A DNA stretch of 30,709 nucleotides, taken from positions 1 to 30,709 of the forward strand of contig CAKUEV010000003.1 in assembly GCA_934646845.1 (NCBI GenBank), written 5' to 3'. Below the pieces are notes generated by a model. It was not told the DNA's origin and searched no databases. It saw only the letters and a program-made list of their open reading frames with translations. The position numbers and the translations under genes were made by a program. Source of the DNA: an uncultured Slackia sp. GTDB taxonomy: Bacteria; Actinomycetota; Coriobacteriia; Coriobacteriales; Eggerthellaceae. Below are positions 7,710 through 15,006 of the stretch, one piece after another (the first letter of the stretch is position 1; every line of letters starts with the position of its first letter).

Positions 7710-8555
7710 ATGGAAACGAAAGACTCCGTCACGCTCGACGCGAAATGCGTCGCAGCGATGAAGCCCGATGCGCTTTCACCTGCAGAAACCGAGGCCAAAA
7801 CCGAAGGCATCGGAGTAACGAAAGCGGGAATGGCCACGGGCAAATGCTTCATATCGGCGATGCTCGCGGGCGCGTTCATCGCGTTCGGCGGCATGTATTT
7901 CTGCGTGTTCCTGGGAGATCCCACAATTCCGTTCGCAGCGCAACGCATGGTCGGCGGCATTTGCTTCTGCCTTGGCCTCGTGCTCGTGCTGTGCTGCGGC
8001 GCTGAGCTGTTCACCGGCAACTCGCTTATGTGTTGCGCGAAGGCATCGGGCAAAATCGACTGGGCCGGCATGCTGAAGAACTGGGTGGTCGTGTGGTTTG
8101 GCAACCTCGCTGGCGCGCTCGTGGCCGTTGCGCTGATTTACTTCGCTCAGGTCTACGCCATGAACAGCGGCGCCGTTGGCCAAGCAATGGTCAGCGTTGC
8201 GGCCGGCAAGGTTTCGCCCGATTGGTTCACGCTGTTCGCGAAGGGCATCATGTGCAACATCTTCGTGTGCCTGGCCGTGTGGATCGGCTTCGCGGGACGC
8301 ACGGTGACAGACAAGGTTATCGGCATCATCCTTCCGATTTCCGCCTTCGTTGCCTGCGGCTTCGAGCACTGCGTTGCCAACATGTTCTTCCTGCCCACCG
8401 GCCTTTTGCTCAATTCCATGGGCATTGGCGCCGAGGGCGCGATTACGATGGGCGGCATTCTGTTCAACCTGAGCGCCGCCACGCTTGGCAACATCGTCGG
8501 TGGCGTGCTCGTTGGCATGGCCTACTGGTACATTTACGCGAAGCGCGCAAAGTAA
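7710..8555 (+). CDS. focA: Formate/nitrite transporter family channel, FocA-like
   Basis: Pentameric formate channel of the FNT family, moving formate across the cytoplasmic membrane. From ATG 7710 it is 281 residues (E. coli FocA 285). That start is preferred over ATG 7698 because GGAGG at 7700-7704 is spaced 5 bases from it. Six membrane segments are visible. Diagnostic motifs: CCGAELFTGNSLM (omega-loop helix), KNWVVVWFGNLAGAL, the KGIMCNIFVCLAVWIGFAGR segment with its Asn, and GFEHCVANMFFLPTGLLL with the conserved pore His. It lies 38 bases after hycI and before a terminator, so it is the last gene of the hydrogenase operon. Context favours formate over nitrite as substrate. The ~25 residues before the first helix are polar and variable. 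Confidence 0.92.
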   Translation: METKDSVTLDAKCVAAMKPDALSPAETEAKTEGIGVTKAGMATGKCFISAMLAGAFIAFGGMYFCVFLGDPTIPFAAQRMVGGICFCLGLVLVLCCGAELFTGNSLMCCAKASGKIDWAGMLKNWVVVWFGNLAGALVAVALIYFAQVYAMNSGAVGQAMVSVAAGKVSPDWFTLFAKGIMCNIFVCLAVWIGFAGRTVTDKVIGIILPISAFVACGFEHCVANMFFLPTGLLLNSMGIGAEGAITMGGILFNLSAATLGNIVGGVLVGMAYWYIYAKRAK

Positions 8556-8573
8556 ATTGACGTTTCGAGCTTA

Positions 8574-8609
8574 GAACGCCGGTGCGAAAGTGCGCCGGCG
8601 TTCTTCGTT
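8574..8609 (+). terminator. Intrinsic terminator after focA
   Basis: A 12-bp stem (GAACGCCGGTGC with GCGCCGGCGTTC, one G-U pair) with loop GAAAGT is followed by TTCGTT. The T-tract is weak, but position and stem strength fit the end of the hyf-hyc-focA operon. Confidence 0.7.
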
Positions 8610-8779
8610 GAGCGCGAGAGACGAGAGGTGAGAGACGAGGGGCAGCGCTGCGCGACACAAGGAACACGCGGCGCGAAAGGAAAGGGCGCTGAAAGCGGAA
8701 GCGCACCGCAGACCCGCGCCTCGCTCCAAAACGAAACGCCTCAAACGGCCTTGGCCAGCTCGCTGAAAGGGGAATACCT

Positions 8780-9040
8780 ATGGCAGAAGAGAATTTCGAC
8801 GTCTCGCCATTCGGCGATGTGCGCTTCGTGGTCACGTTCCCGAATACGACGAGCGCAATGGCATTCGCCGCCGCTTGCGAGCAAAACGGCGTCGCGGGAA
8901 GACTCGTGCCCATACCTCAATCGATGCACGCGGGCTGCGGCCAAGCATGGTCGGCGCCGCTTTCGGCGCGCGCGGCCCTGCAAGCCGTTATGGCGAAACC
9001 CGAGATCAACTACAACGAATGCACGATTTTCGAATTCTAG
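8780..9040 (+). CDS. DUF3343 small protein (putative Se/S carrier-like)
   Basis: 86-residue protein resembling the DUF3343 family, annotated in databases as putative Se/S carrier-like; the biochemical role is not established. Visible features: an FVVTFPNTTSAMAFAAACEQ ferredoxin-like first strand and helix, a GVAGRLVPIPQSMHAGCGQAW segment with the single conserved Cys in AGCG, and a short acidic C-terminus. The GRLVP-P...AGCG arrangement is the family signature. An AGGGGA Shine-Dalgarno at 8768-8773 supports ATG 8780. It stands alone on the plus strand after the focA terminator. The 170 bases upstream are GC-rich with no convincing promoter. It might serve selenium- or sulfur-dependent enzymes such as the molybdenum hydroxylase at the far end of the window; that link is speculation. 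Confidence 0.75.
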   Translation: MAEENFDVSPFGDVRFVVTFPNTTSAMAFAAACEQNGVAGRLVPIPQSMHAGCGQAWSAPLSARAALQAVMAKPEINYNECTIFEF

Positions 9041-9221
9041 GTATGTCTAGCTTGCTATTCTGCTAGCTAGCTATCATTCTTTTCCATACCAAACGCACCC
9101 TTTTGCTGCCAATGGCCGCCGTGCCGATGCATAAGGAAGACATTCGTGCATGCCAAGGACCTACACCGCTCACGTGGCGCTGCCTACGGCATAAGGGAGA
9201 ACCCAAGCCCAACGATCAAAA

Positions 9222-10046
9222 CTAAGCACTCTTCTCGTCAATCGACAGTAGGAAATGTTCGATTTGGCTATTCACGAATTCGGGATTATCGACGTTCGAG
9301 TTATGTCCCGCACGCGGGATCCACACAAGGGAAATACCCTCGCCTTTGTTCCACTTCTTATTGAACGGGCGCACATCGCCCGCCCTGTCATGCTCGCCGC
9401 AGAGCAAAAGGGCCGGACAATCGATGGCATACGCCCTGCATGCGTCGATTGCGTCGGCAAGCATGAAGTACCCATGAGCGGCAAGCTCGCAATATTCCCG
9501 CCTTTCGTAACGCTCCATCATGGCACGCATCTGGGCGCGACCGTACGGCGTTGCCGCCGTGCCGAAAGAGCCCCAACGCTTGAGCAATCGCCAGGGAATC
9601 GATAGGTACATGCCCTTCGTGTGGCGAAGTGCGGCAATTTCCCACTTTGGGTAATAGATGCGTTTGAGTGGCGCTGAATCGATCGACACGAAACCGGCGA
9701 CCTCTCCGGGGAATAAATCAATGTACGCCTGCGCGACATATCCGCCCAGCGATTGACCTACCAAAACAGGACGGGAAACATTCTCTTTCGACAAAATGCC
9801 ATGCAAAATCAAAGCGTAGTCATCGAGCGAAAAATCAAGAGGGTAGGGGCGAGATTCCCCATGGGCTGGCGCATCCCACGTAATACAGCGATACGAATGG
9901 GAAAAGTGAGCCATTTGGGTATCGAAGAGCGCATGGTCGGCGGTTAAGCCCGGCAAGAACATCAGCGTGCAAGCACCAGAATTGCGCGGCCCCGCGGTCC
10001 AGTAATGAACCGTACCCGATTCGGTTGCGTATACATGCTTTTCCAT
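9222..10046 (-). CDS. Alpha/beta hydrolase family protein
   Basis: 274-residue alpha/beta hydrolase of unknown substrate. The full catalytic set is visible: nucleophile Ser in GQSLGG (residue ~98), preceded by the FLPGLTADH oxyanion-loop region (residue ~32), acid Asp in CGEHDRAG (residue ~218), and His in AGHNSNVDNP (residue ~247). A WDAPAHGESRP motif (residue ~58) is typical of the fold. There is no signal peptide, so it is cytoplasmic. A GGAG Shine-Dalgarno lies about 10 bases upstream of the start at 10046. It is convergent with the DUF3343 gene and divergent from the riboflavin operon, so probably a single-gene transcript. Family members are esterases, lipases or C-C hydrolases; the sequence does not decide between these. 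Confidence 0.85.
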   Translation of the reverse strand: MEKHVYATESGTVHYWTAGPRNSGACTLMFLPGLTADHALFDTQMAHFSHSYRCITWDAPAHGESRPYPLDFSLDDYALILHGILSKENVSRPVLVGQSLGGYVAQAYIDLFPGEVAGFVSIDSAPLKRIYYPKWEIAALRHTKGMYLSIPWRLLKRWGSFGTAATPYGRAQMRAMMERYERREYCELAAHGYFMLADAIDACRAYAIDCPALLLCGEHDRAGDVRPFNKKWNKGEGISLVWIPRAGHNSNVDNPEFVNSQIEHFLLSIDEKSA

Positions 10047-10270
10047 AGCCGTCGCACTCCTTTAAAACGCGATACAAATCTATGATGCCATCAGTAAAAC
10101 GACCAAACAATGCCCCATCGACGCAATTGATGCATGACTTCTTTGCAGAGATGCACCCGAAAGGCCACCGTATCGCACTGCGCGTTCATTCCGCATGCCA
10201 GAAAACAACACGGCGGACCTATGGAATTCCGCGTGATCCATTGCCATTTACTTTCGTTGAATAAAGTGGG

Positions 10271-10299
10271 TTCACAAGGCAGGGCGGCAGTGCTAACAT
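10271..10299 (+). promoter_or_regulatory. Predicted promoter of the riboflavin uptake operon
   Basis: TTCACA (10271-10276) and TAACAT (10294-10299) are spaced by 17 bases and would start transcription near 10306, immediately before the FMN riboswitch. Both hexamers are imperfect, but spacing and position fit. The remaining intergenic DNA from 10047 to 10270 shows no gene or other recognisable element. Confidence 0.5.
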
Positions 10300-10310
10300 T
10301 CGTGTCGCTG

Positions 10311-10488
10311 TTTCAGGGCGGGGTGAAATTCCCCACTGGCGGTGAACCGGCTGCGGGCAAAGGGCGCGCAGGCGTTCGGCAATCTGGGCCGTTCGCGAAC
10401 CGGCAGTCCGCGACCCTTCCAACGCTGGCGCGCTGGCAAGGCTGATTTGGTGAGAGTCCAAGACCAACGGTTAAAGTCCGGATGAAAG
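10311..10488 (+). promoter_or_regulatory. FMN riboswitch (RFN element)
   Basis: Conserved RFN blocks are read directly: the 5' block AGGGCGGGGTGAAATTCCCC, ACTGGCGGTGAA, an AGTCCGCGAC block near 10408, then CTGATTTGGTGAGAGTCC and AGTCCGGATGAAAG at the 3' end. The closing P1 stem pairs TTTC (10311-10314) with GAAA (10484-10487). The variable arm between the second and third blocks is long. Only about 15 bases separate P1 from the ribU start at 10503, and the likely Shine-Dalgarno (AGGTGA, 10493-10498) abuts P1. There is no room for a terminator, so control is probably at translation: FMN binding would hide the ribosome site of ribU. That mechanism is inferred. Confidence 0.95.
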
Positions 10489-10502
10489 AGGCAGGTGATC
10501 TT

Positions 10503-11102
10503 ATGTCTGAGCAGTCTACGCACGTCCAATTCAAGAACACGAACAAGTGGGACACGAAGCAACTCGTGACCATGGCGCTTATGTGCGCTATCGCCACGCT
10601 GTTCATGTTCGTGCAAATTCCGCTGCTTCCCGCGGCGCCGTTTTTGACGTACGACCCCTCGTTCGTTCCCGCAATGGTCGTCGGCTTCGCCTACGGCGCG
10701 GGCCCCGGCGTTGCCGTTGGCGCGCTCGCAATCGTGATTCACGCGCTCATCACGGGCGACTGGGTTGGCGCGCTCATGAACCTCGTTGCCGCGTTGCTGT
10801 TCATTTTGCCCGCTGCCATTCTGTATAAGAAAATGCACACCTACAAAGGCGCGATCATCGGCTTGGTTCTGGGCGTCGTGCTCGCAACGCTCGGCTCCAT
10901 CGTGGCCAACCTCACCATTGGCGTGTGGTTCTGGTACGGTTCCGCCGACGTGATTTTGCCGCTCATGATTCCCGCGGTTATTCCATTCAACCTTTTGAAG
11001 ACCATTTTGAACTCGGTGCTCACGCTCGTTGTGTACAAGGCCGTCTCGAACCTTATCACCCCGAAGAAGAAGCAAGTTAAGGGCCGCGTTTCCGCAAACT
11101 AA
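10503..11102 (+). CDS. ribU: Riboflavin ECF transporter S component, RibU
   Basis: Substrate-binding membrane component of an energy-coupling-factor importer for riboflavin. From ATG 10503 it is 199 residues with about six hydrophobic segments. An ATG at 10482 lies inside the riboswitch P1 region and has no ribosome site, so it is rejected. RibU features: a polar N-terminal segment, ALMCAIATLFMFVQIPLL as helix 1 (the face that contacts EcfT), then the loop PFLTYDPSFVPAMVVGFAYG, where PFL-YDPS is characteristic of RibU, and a C-terminal NLLKTILNSVLTLVVYK helix. The FMN riboswitch immediately upstream makes riboflavin specificity very likely. It is followed by the ATPase and EcfT genes, so the whole transporter is encoded in one operon. 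Confidence 0.92.
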   Translation: MSEQSTHVQFKNTNKWDTKQLVTMALMCAIATLFMFVQIPLLPAAPFLTYDPSFVPAMVVGFAYGAGPGVAVGALAIVIHALITGDWVGALMNLVAALLFILPAAILYKKMHTYKGAIIGLVLGVVLATLGSIVANLTIGVWFWYGSADVILPLMIPAVIPFNLLKTILNSVLTLVVYKAVSNLITPKKKQVKGRVSAN

Positions 11103-11118
11103 CGCGATATCTCCCCAA

Positions 11119-11146
11119 TCTGGCCGTTGCGCATGCAGCGGCCAGA
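11119..11146 (+). other. Intercistronic hairpin between ribU and ecfA
   Basis: TCTGGCCGTTGC pairs with GCAGCGGCCAGA (12 bp, one G-U) around a GCAT loop. There is no T-tract, so it is not a standard terminator. It could stabilise the upstream message or slow read-through so that RibU outnumbers the shared ATPases. No known regulator site is recognised. Confidence 0.45.
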
Positions 11147-11167
11147 CGTGCATATGAAGGACCAGCT

Positions 11168-12985
11168 ATGATCGATTGCTCCAACGTTCGATTCACCTAC
11201 GATGGCGAGCGTTTCGTGCTCCAAGGCATCGATTTGCATATCGCCGACGGCGAATTCGTCTGCATTCTGGGCGGCAACGGCTCCGGCAAGTCGACGCTCG
11301 CGAAACACATGAATGCCCTGCTCGTGCCCGACGAGGGTTGTGTGCGCGTTGCGGGCCACGATACGCAAGACGAAGAATACGTCTACGACATTCGCTCCAC
11401 CGCAGGCATGGTGTTCCAAAACCCCGACGACCAGCTCGTCGCATCGCTCGTGGAAGACGACGTGGCATTCGGTCCCGAAAACCTTGGCGTTGAAAGCGAG
11501 CGCATCGCCGAACGCGTAAAGCAAGCGCTCAAAGAAGTGGGGCTCGTGGGCTTCGAGCGCCACGAAACCCACGCGCTTTCCGGCGGCCAAAAGCAGCGCG
11601 TCGCCATCGCCGGCGTGCTTGCCATGAAACCGCGCGCCCTTATCCTCGACGAGGCGTCTTCGATGCTCGACCCGCGCGGTCGCAAGGGCCTTATGCGCGT
11701 GTGCCGCGAACTCAACGAACGCGGCATGACCATTATCATGATCACCCATTACATGGAAGAAGCCGCCGCGGCCGACCGCGTCGTGGTCATGAACGCGGGC
11801 CGCATCGCATGCGAGGGCACGCCCGAAGAAGTGCTCACACGCGCCGACGAGCTCGCGGCGCTCAACCTCGATGTTCCGTATTCGTGCCAGCTTGGCCTCG
11901 CCCTTCAAAAGGCGGGTATGCAGGTCGTGCCCCATGTCGACGAAGCCCAGATGGTCGCAGAAATCACTGCGAAACTCGGACAGGCGGGCAAGCTTGGCGA
12001 AGCGGGCCACGCGAAAGACATCGACCCCACGTTCCACGCAGCCGCGCCGGAGCCTTCCAAAGACGCGCTTCTGCGCTTCGAGGATGTTTCTTTCACCTAC
12101 ACGAAATCAAAGAAGGAACGCAAGCGCAAGAAGCTTGGCTCGAAATCCGAAGAACGCGCGGCCTGGGGCAACGATCCCAACGAGGTGTGGGCGCTCAAAG
12201 ATATTTCATTCGAGTTGCGCCGCGGCGAGTTCTTGGGCATTGCGGGCCACACAGGGTCGGGCAAATCGACCCTTCTCCAACATATGAATGGCCTGCTTCA
12301 GCCGAGTCGTGGCCGCGTGCTCGTATGCGGCGAAGATTTGGCCGACAAGAAGGCCGCAGCAGCCGCGAAGGCGCGCATCGGCATCGTGTTCCAATACCCC
12401 GAGCGCCAGCTGTTCGCGAACACCGTGTTCGACGATGTGGCGTTCGGCCCGCGCAACCTGGGCCTTTCGGGCGATGAAGTGGAAGCACGCGTGCACGAGT
12501 CGCTTTCCCGCGTGGGACTTTCCATCGACGACTTGCGCGAGATGAGCCCCTTCGAGCTTTCAGGCGGCCAGCAACGCCGCGTCGCTTTCGCCGGCGTGCT
12601 TGCCATGAACCCTGAAGCGCTCGTGCTCGACGAGCCTGTGGCCGGCCTCGACCCTGTGGCGCGCCGTGAGTTTTTGGACCTTATCGCTCAGCTCCACAAG
12701 CAGGGCACGACCGTCGTCATGGTGTCGCACAGCATGGACGACCTGGCCGCGATGTGCGACCGCGTGGTCGTGCTCAAAGAGGGCGAAATCGTGCGCCAGG
12801 GCACGCCCGCGCACGTCTTCATGCACGCCGCCAAGCTCAACGAGATTGGCCTGGGCCTTCCCGCGCCGCAGCGCATGGCCTATGCGCTCATTGATGCGGG
12901 CGCGCCGCTCAGTGCCGATACGCTCTATTCGATCGACTCGCTTGCCGCCGAAATCGCCGCGATAACGAAAGGCGGCGCGCGATGA
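11168..12985 (+). CDS. ecfA: Fused ECF transporter ATPase (EcfA1-EcfA2)
   Basis: 605-residue protein with two complete ABC ATPase domains, doing the job of the usual EcfA1/EcfA2 pair. Domain 1: Walker A GGNGSGKST (residues ~35-43), Q-loop FQNPDDQL (~83-90), signature LSGGQKQR (~137-144), Walker B LILDEASSMLDP with catalytic Glu (~158-169), and switch His in ITHYM. A linker of about 60 residues (~240-300) follows. Domain 2: Walker A GHTGSGKST (~360-368), Q-loop FQYPERQLF, signature LSGGQQRR, Walker B LVLDEPVAGLDP and MVSHSMDD. The second domain has an unusual Lys/Arg-rich insertion at residues ~312-339, before the first strand is completed. Both sites look catalytically intact. AAGGA precedes the ATG at 11168, and the stop overlaps the ecfT start (ATGA). 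Confidence 0.94.
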   Translation: MIDCSNVRFTYDGERFVLQGIDLHIADGEFVCILGGNGSGKSTLAKHMNALLVPDEGCVRVAGHDTQDEEYVYDIRSTAGMVFQNPDDQLVASLVEDDVAFGPENLGVESERIAERVKQALKEVGLVGFERHETHALSGGQKQRVAIAGVLAMKPRALILDEASSMLDPRGRKGLMRVCRELNERGMTIIMITHYMEEAAAADRVVVMNAGRIACEGTPEEVLTRADELAALNLDVPYSCQLGLALQKAGMQVVPHVDEAQMVAEITAKLGQAGKLGEAGHAKDIDPTFHAAAPEPSKDALLRFEDVSFTYTKSKKERKRKKLGSKSEERAAWGNDPNEVWALKDISFELRRGEFLGIAGHTGSGKSTLLQHMNGLLQPSRGRVLVCGEDLADKKAAAAAKARIGIVFQYPERQLFANTVFDDVAFGPRNLGLSGDEVEARVHESLSRVGLSIDDLREMSPFELSGGQQRRVAFAGVLAMNPEALVLDEPVAGLDPVARREFLDLIAQLHKQGTTVVMVSHSMDDLAAMCDRVVVLKEGEIVRQGTPAHVFMHAAKLNEIGLGLPAPQRMAYALIDAGAPLSADTLYSIDSLAAEIAAITKGGAR

Positions 12986-13782
12986 ACGAAGTGTTCTCTT
13001 TCGGAAGTTATTACCCCGGGGATAGCCCCTTGCACAAATGCGATGCGCGCACGAAGCTCACGCTCGGATTCGTTTTCTTGATCGTTGCGCTCATGGCGCG
13101 CGGATTTGCCGGCCTCGGCGCGATCGCGGTGTTCGTGGCGTTTCTTTACGTGGTGTCGCGCATTCCGTTTGGCAAGGCCATGCGCTCGCTTGCGCCCCTT
13201 ATGGCCATTGCGCTCATTTGCGCGCTGCTGAACCTCTTCGTCGACCAAAGCGGCGAGACGCTGCTCAAATGGGGCATCATCGAAATAAGCACCGGCAGCG
13301 TGCATTCATGCCTGTTCGTCGGCTGCCGCATCATTTTAATGATGATGGGCATGAGCCTTATCACCATGACGACCACCACGCTCGACCTTACGGCGGCAGT
13401 CGAGCAAATGCTGCACCCCTTCGCCCGCTTCGGCGTGCCCGCGCACGAGCTGGGCATGATCATGGGCATCGCCCTGCGCTTCATGCCGCAGTTCGCAACC
13501 GAGCTCGCGAACGTCTACCACGCGCAAATCAGCCGAGGCGCCGCGCTCGACGGAAGCCCCGTGAAAGGGCTGCGCATACTTTCAAGCGTAACGATTCCGC
13601 TGTTCGCGAGCGTCTTCCGCCATGCAGAAACGCTGTCGGCCGCCATGGATGCGCGCTGCTACCACGGCGAGGAGGGGCGCACGAGGCTCCACCCGCTGCG
13701 CTATTCGAAATTCGACGCGTTCGCCATCGCCGCGTTCGCCGTGCTCGTTTGCGGCGTTGTTGCCGTGAACGTGCTGCTCTAG
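12982..13782 (+). CDS. ecfT: ECF transporter transmembrane component EcfT
   Basis: Transmembrane scaffold linking the ATPases to RibU. It is 266 residues with about five hydrophobic segments, in the EcfT/CbiQ family. It begins with the typical GSYYPGDSPLHKCDARTKL motif (N-terminal DPRTK-like region). The two coupling-helix motifs are visible in the C-terminal half: ISRGAALDG near residue 182 and AMDARCYHGEEGRTRL near residue 220, where Ala/Ser-Arg-Gly/Cys triplets dock onto the ATPases. The second motif has Cys in place of the common Gly. The start overlaps the ecfA stop by 4 bases (ATGA), indicating coupled translation. Whether it also serves other S components cannot be told from this window. 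Confidence 0.93.
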   Translation: MNEVFSFGSYYPGDSPLHKCDARTKLTLGFVFLIVALMARGFAGLGAIAVFVAFLYVVSRIPFGKAMRSLAPLMAIALICALLNLFVDQSGETLLKWGIIEISTGSVHSCLFVGCRIILMMMGMSLITMTTTTLDLTAAVEQMLHPFARFGVPAHELGMIMGIALRFMPQFATELANVYHAQISRGAALDGSPVKGLRILSSVTIPLFASVFRHAETLSAAMDARCYHGEEGRTRLHPLRYSKFDAFAIAAFAVLVCGVVAVNVLL

Positions 13783-13794
13783 ATAGGAGAAGCC

Positions 13795-14226
13795 ATGTCT
13801 GAAAACGAAACGACCGCAGAAGGACTCGAGAAAGTCTTGCAATACATGACCGCCGTGCCCGCCTGGTATTTAGCGACGAGCGTCGACGGGCAACCGCACG
13901 TGCGTCCGTTCTCGTTCGCCCAAATCCAAGATGGCAAGCTGTGGTTCGTAACCGCCACCACGAAAGACGTGTGGCAGGAGCTTCTGCAAAACCAGCTCTT
14001 CGAAGCCACCTCGTGGTGGCCGGGGCACGGCTGGCTCATTTTGCGCGGCAAGGCGGGGTTGGTCGACGAGGCGTCGCCCGAAATGCGCGAAGCTGGATGG
14101 CAGCACCTCGAGGGCCTTGGCGAGCACTACGACGGACCGAACGATGAGACGCTCGTCTTCTTCAGCGCCGAAGAGCCCCAAGCATGGATTTGCGACCACG
14201 AAGAATGGGTGCCTGTGGAGCTGTAG
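13795..14226 (+). CDS. FMN-binding split-barrel protein (pyridoxamine 5'-phosphate oxidase-like), copy 1
   Basis: 143-residue cytoplasmic protein of the pyridoxamine-phosphate-oxidase-like split-barrel superfamily, probably binding FMN or F420. Visible features: VPAWYLATSVDGQPHVRPFSF (first strands and the R-P-F flavin-contact segment), DGKLWFVTATTKDVWQELLQN, and HGWLILRGKAGLVD. It is too short to be a true PdxH, and the specific reaction is unknown. A TAGGAG Shine-Dalgarno precedes ATG 13795, and only 12 bases separate it from ecfT, so it belongs to the riboflavin operon. It is a clear paralogue of the next gene: both start with a V/I-P-A-W-Y-L-A-T strand and share RPFSF, DGKLWF, KDVW-EL and GEHHDSPND/GEHYDGPND motifs. 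Confidence 0.85.
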   Translation: MSENETTAEGLEKVLQYMTAVPAWYLATSVDGQPHVRPFSFAQIQDGKLWFVTATTKDVWQELLQNQLFEATSWWPGHGWLILRGKAGLVDEASPEMREAGWQHLEGLGEHYDGPNDETLVFFSAEEPQAWICDHEEWVPVEL

Positions 14227-14363
14227 GCTTCCGCACCCCGCACGGCACGGCGTCGCCACATGCAGCGACGCACAGAGCCCGCCCGCCTCGCCTCGCTGCA
14301 AGGGACGATGCATGGAACTCACGCGGCACGGCGTGTAGACAACATATATATAAGGAGTACCGC

Positions 14364-14783
14364 ATGGACGAAATCGTACAGTATCTCACGGGCATTCCCG
14401 CATGGTATTTGGCCACCATCGACGCGGCCGACCCCACGCAGCCTCGCGTGCGCCCGTTCTCGTTCGCCGCGCAGGCCGACGGCAAGCTGTGGTTTTCCAC
14501 GTCGCGCGACAAAGACGTATGGCGCGAGCTTGAGGCGAATGCCAAGTTCGAGCTTTCCGGGTGGAAGCCGGGCGAGTGCTGGATTGTCGTGGAAGGCGAA
14601 GCCGAGCTCGCCGACGACGAGATATGCCCCGACGAGGTTCGCCAAGCGGGCTTCGAACACATGGTGGGCATCGGCGAGCACCATGATTCCCCCAACGACG
14701 GCCGTCTGGCGTTTTTCAGCGTGAAGAACGGCACGTGCCGCATTTGCGACATCGACGGCAGCGAGCGAAAGTTTCAGTTCTAG
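14364..14783 (+). CDS. FMN-binding split-barrel protein (pyridoxamine 5'-phosphate oxidase-like), copy 2
   Basis: 139-residue paralogue of the preceding gene in the same split-barrel flavoprotein superfamily. The start at ATG 14364 is set by AAGGAG 6 bases upstream; an in-frame start at 14184 would run through the previous gene and is rejected. Motifs in order: IPAWYLATIDAADPTQPRVR with RPFSF, DGKLWFSTSRDKDVWRELEAN, and KPGECWIVVEGEAELAD. A GEHHDSPNDGRLAF strand is followed by a Cys-containing C-terminus (GTCRICDIDG). The reaction is unknown. A 137-base gap separates it from copy 1, containing only a short CGTCGC/GCGACG hairpin and an AT run (ATATATA) before the ribosome site. It is followed by a strong terminator that closes the flavin cluster. 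Confidence 0.85.
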   Translation: MDEIVQYLTGIPAWYLATIDAADPTQPRVRPFSFAAQADGKLWFSTSRDKDVWRELEANAKFELSGWKPGECWIVVEGEAELADDEICPDEVRQAGFEHMVGIGEHHDSPNDGRLAFFSVKNGTCRICDIDGSERKFQF

Positions 14784-14862
14784 GCCGCACGCCAGCCTTC
14801 AAGTTTCGCCCAATCGCGACCCGCGCGTCCGCTTCGCTCGGACCCATAGTCCCTCGTGAACC

Positions 14863-14905
14863 AATCGCCTCCGCCAATTGCGCGCGGAGGCGATTTCTTT
14901 GCTTT
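14863..14905 (+). terminator. Intrinsic terminator of the riboflavin/flavoprotein operon
   Basis: A perfect 12-bp stem, AATCGCCTCCGC with GCGGAGGCGATT, with a 9-base loop, is followed by TCTTTGCTTT. It lies 80 bases after the second split-barrel gene. Confidence 0.85.
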
Positions 14906-14969
14906 GCGGGCAACTCTTTCACCACCGCATCATTTTTCTTTCGATTTGATGTCGTTCACCTTAGTAAAG

Positions 14970-14998
14970 TTCAGATTAAATTGGACGAGTGGTATCAT
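14970..14998 (+). promoter_or_regulatory. Predicted promoter giving a leaderless AGCS transcript
   Basis: TTCAGA (14970-14975) and TATCAT (14993-14998) are spaced by 17 bases. Transcription would begin near 15005, within two bases of the ATG at 15007. No Shine-Dalgarno is present before that ATG, which fits leaderless translation. An alternative pair, TTCACC (14955-14960) with TAAATT (14977-14982), is also possible. Confidence 0.5.
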
Positions 14999-15006
14999 GC
15001 ATCTTC

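Noticed and set aside
8628..9050. 140-codon plus-strand frame overlapping the DUF3343 gene
   Set aside because: No ribosome site, Arg/Ser-rich sequence, and the overlapping 86-residue protein in another frame has family motifs and a Shine-Dalgarno.
9074..9084. Third copy of the shared regulatory 20-mer
   Set aside because: Only TCATTCTTTTC (11 bases) matches, the GTGCGACA half is missing, and no reductase gene lies nearby; probably chance.
14989..15006. GTG start for the AGCS gene
   Set aside because: It has no ribosome site and overlaps the predicted -10 region. The ATG at 15007 fits the family N-terminus.
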